Shown piece by piece: positions 5,472-6,454 of a stretch of DNA of 6,454 bases; within the stretch, counting starts at the first letter, position 1; every line of letters starts with the position of its first letter. The stretch covers positions 1 to 6,454 of the forward strand of contig DAOVNB010000036.1 of assembly GCA_030630425.1 (NCBI GenBank). Direction: 5' to 3'. The notes below the pieces were generated by a model. It worked only from the letters and a program-made list of their open reading frames with translations. It made no database searches and was not told the DNA's origin. This DNA is from an archaeon (GTDB lineage: Archaea; EX4484-52; B79-G9). A program made the translations under genes and the position numbers.

Positions 5472-6454
5472 TTATATATTACACCGATAAATTTCTATAT
5501 TTTCTTTTGGATATAGGGGATCAACAAATTCTTTAGTTTTATGGCAATGCGTATGAATAGTATCCTGAATTAATAATTCTTTATTTTCATTCATAAATGA
5601 TCTGACGAAAAAATCAACAATTACGGTGTTTACTTTATTCTTTGAAAACGCATCATTCAAAGTTAGATTCGATAACTTTAGGTGGTGGATGGAATAGAAT
5701 GGTTGGGGTCTTGTCGAAAGCCAGAATCTTGGTTCTGCTAGAACTATGGGGTTGTCATCAATTAATACGCTAATTTCAGCAGTCACATCATAATACTCTC
5801 TGTCGTGATAAGTAACAAACCAATAAGATATGACTGAGATGTTAAGCAATATCAGAAATATCGCGACTATTTTTTTTATGCTTGTTTTTTGAAGAGTAAC
5901 ACCGGAAAAAATACATAGTGCCGGAACAAGATATATGAGATAGGCTCCTGTTTTATTGGAAATTAAAAGCCATAAACCAAAAAAATAAGTCATTACATGA
6001 ATAAAGAGATATTTGTTTCTTTTAAAAGAGAATGCTCCAAGCAGTAACAGTGGCACTAGCCCGAAAACGGTGCGTATTGCCGAATACCGAGTGAATTCGT
6101 TCACAATATTCTTTACCCAAAAACCAGAATCCAATATGCTCATTCTATTTCCATACATTTGTGTCATTTGTGTCACATATGCTCCGCTGTCTGAATAAAT
6201 CCACATAAGATATGGAATCAACCCCAATACGGCACCCAGGGACGCGTAAGTTGTTTCTTTTTTTACGAGGTTTTTGTCAAATAGTAAGAAGATGTATAAA
6301 GCGATGATGGTTAAGATGCCGTTTAGATGGGTTATGAATGCAAAGCCCGCGAATAAGCCAGAGGCTAGAAAGTATGTGGTATTCTTTTTTTCTTTACCTA
6401 GGAGGTAAAACAGAAGCGATCCTAGAGTAAATGTTACAACACCGATGTCGATTC
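5472..6454 (-). CDS. GT-C membrane glycosyltransferase, PMT_2/GT39-like (partial, N terminus outside window)
   Basis: The frame ends at TAA 5474-5472 and stays open to the right edge, giving 326 residues; a TTG at 6227 is internal, since good membrane-protein sequence continues upstream of it. Numbering from the edge, membrane segments lie at about 3-19, 27-58 (two, containing the GT39-typical GLFAGFAFITHLNG), 69-86, 127-143, 147-165, 169-186 and 193-215. GAYLIYLVPAL in the penultimate segment matches the usual Y-L-x-P pattern of the family. A soluble domain of about 110 residues follows (VLAEPRFWLSTRPQPFYS near 237-254) on the outer side by family topology. Members use polyprenyl-phosphate sugars to glycosylate proteins or lipids outside the membrane. 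The catalytic acidic residues of the first external loop are not in the window, so activity and donor cannot be judged. It is upstream of, and in the same direction as, the methyltransferase-GT4 pair. Confidence 0.8.
   Translation of the reverse strand, partial: IDIGVVTFTLGSLLFYLLGKEKKNTTYFLASGLFAGFAFITHLNGILTIIALYIFLLFDKNLVKKETTYASLGAVLGLIPYLMWIYSDSGAYVTQMTQMYGNRMSILDSGFWVKNIVNEFTRYSAIRTVFGLVPLLLLGAFSFKRNKYLFIHVMTYFFGLWLLISNKTGAYLIYLVPALCIFSGVTLQKTSIKKIVAIFLILLNISVISYWFVTYHDREYYDVTAEISVLIDDNPIVLAEPRFWLSTRPQPFYSIHHLKLSNLTLNDAFSKNKVNTVIVDFFVRSFMNENKELLIQDTIHTHCHKTKEFVDPLYPKENIEIYRCNI

Noticed and set aside
6225..6227. TTG 6227 as the start of the membrane protein
   Set aside because: The frame stays open to the window edge and encodes further membrane segments with a GT39-typical GLFAGFAFITHLNG, so the gene extends beyond the window.

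Overview
This AT-rich window looks like part of a surface-glycan / cell-envelope locus from an archaeon. Archaeal origin is inferred from promoters: two minus-strand genes have TATA-like boxes (TTTATATA and TATAAATA) centred about 22-28 nt upstream of their ATG, the spacing expected for leaderless or near-leaderless archaeal transcripts. The gene types (Dol-P-Man-synthase-like GT2, GT39/PMT-like membrane enzyme, secreted LamG protein rich in N-X-S/T sequons) fit this. Nothing seen fixes the lineage; a DPANN-type or euryarchaeal genome are both possible.

Layout: (1) 1-720, plus strand: a GT2 polyprenyl-phosphate-mannose-synthase-like gene that is complete in one frame except for an internal TGA at 202-204. 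(2) 736-3153, minus: an 805-residue secreted protein with LamG, TSP3-type calcium-repeat and Vps62-like regions and an unassigned C-terminal part, with its own TATA box. It converges on the GT2 gene with 15 bp between stop codons. (3) 3245-4438, minus: a GT4 glycosyltransferase. (4) 4435-5244, minus: a class I SAM methyltransferase, overlapping the GT4 start by ATGA and probably co-transcribed with it from a TATA box at about 5262-5269. (5) 5245-5471: a 227-bp gap with a weak hint of a decayed plus-strand reading frame. (6) 5472-6454, minus: the C-terminal 326 residues of a multi-pass GT-C enzyme of the PMT_2/GT39 type, whose N terminus lies beyond the right edge.

How they may work together (inference): the GT2 type makes polyprenyl-phosphate-linked sugar, which is the donor class used by GT39/PMT-type membrane transferases outside the membrane; GT4 and the methyltransferase would build and methylate a glycan on the cytosolic side. 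The secreted LamG/Vps62 protein carries 13 N-glycosylation sequons and is a plausible recipient. The main anomaly is the single in-frame TGA in an otherwise well-conserved GT2. No RNA gene, CRISPR array, insertion sequence or origin was seen.
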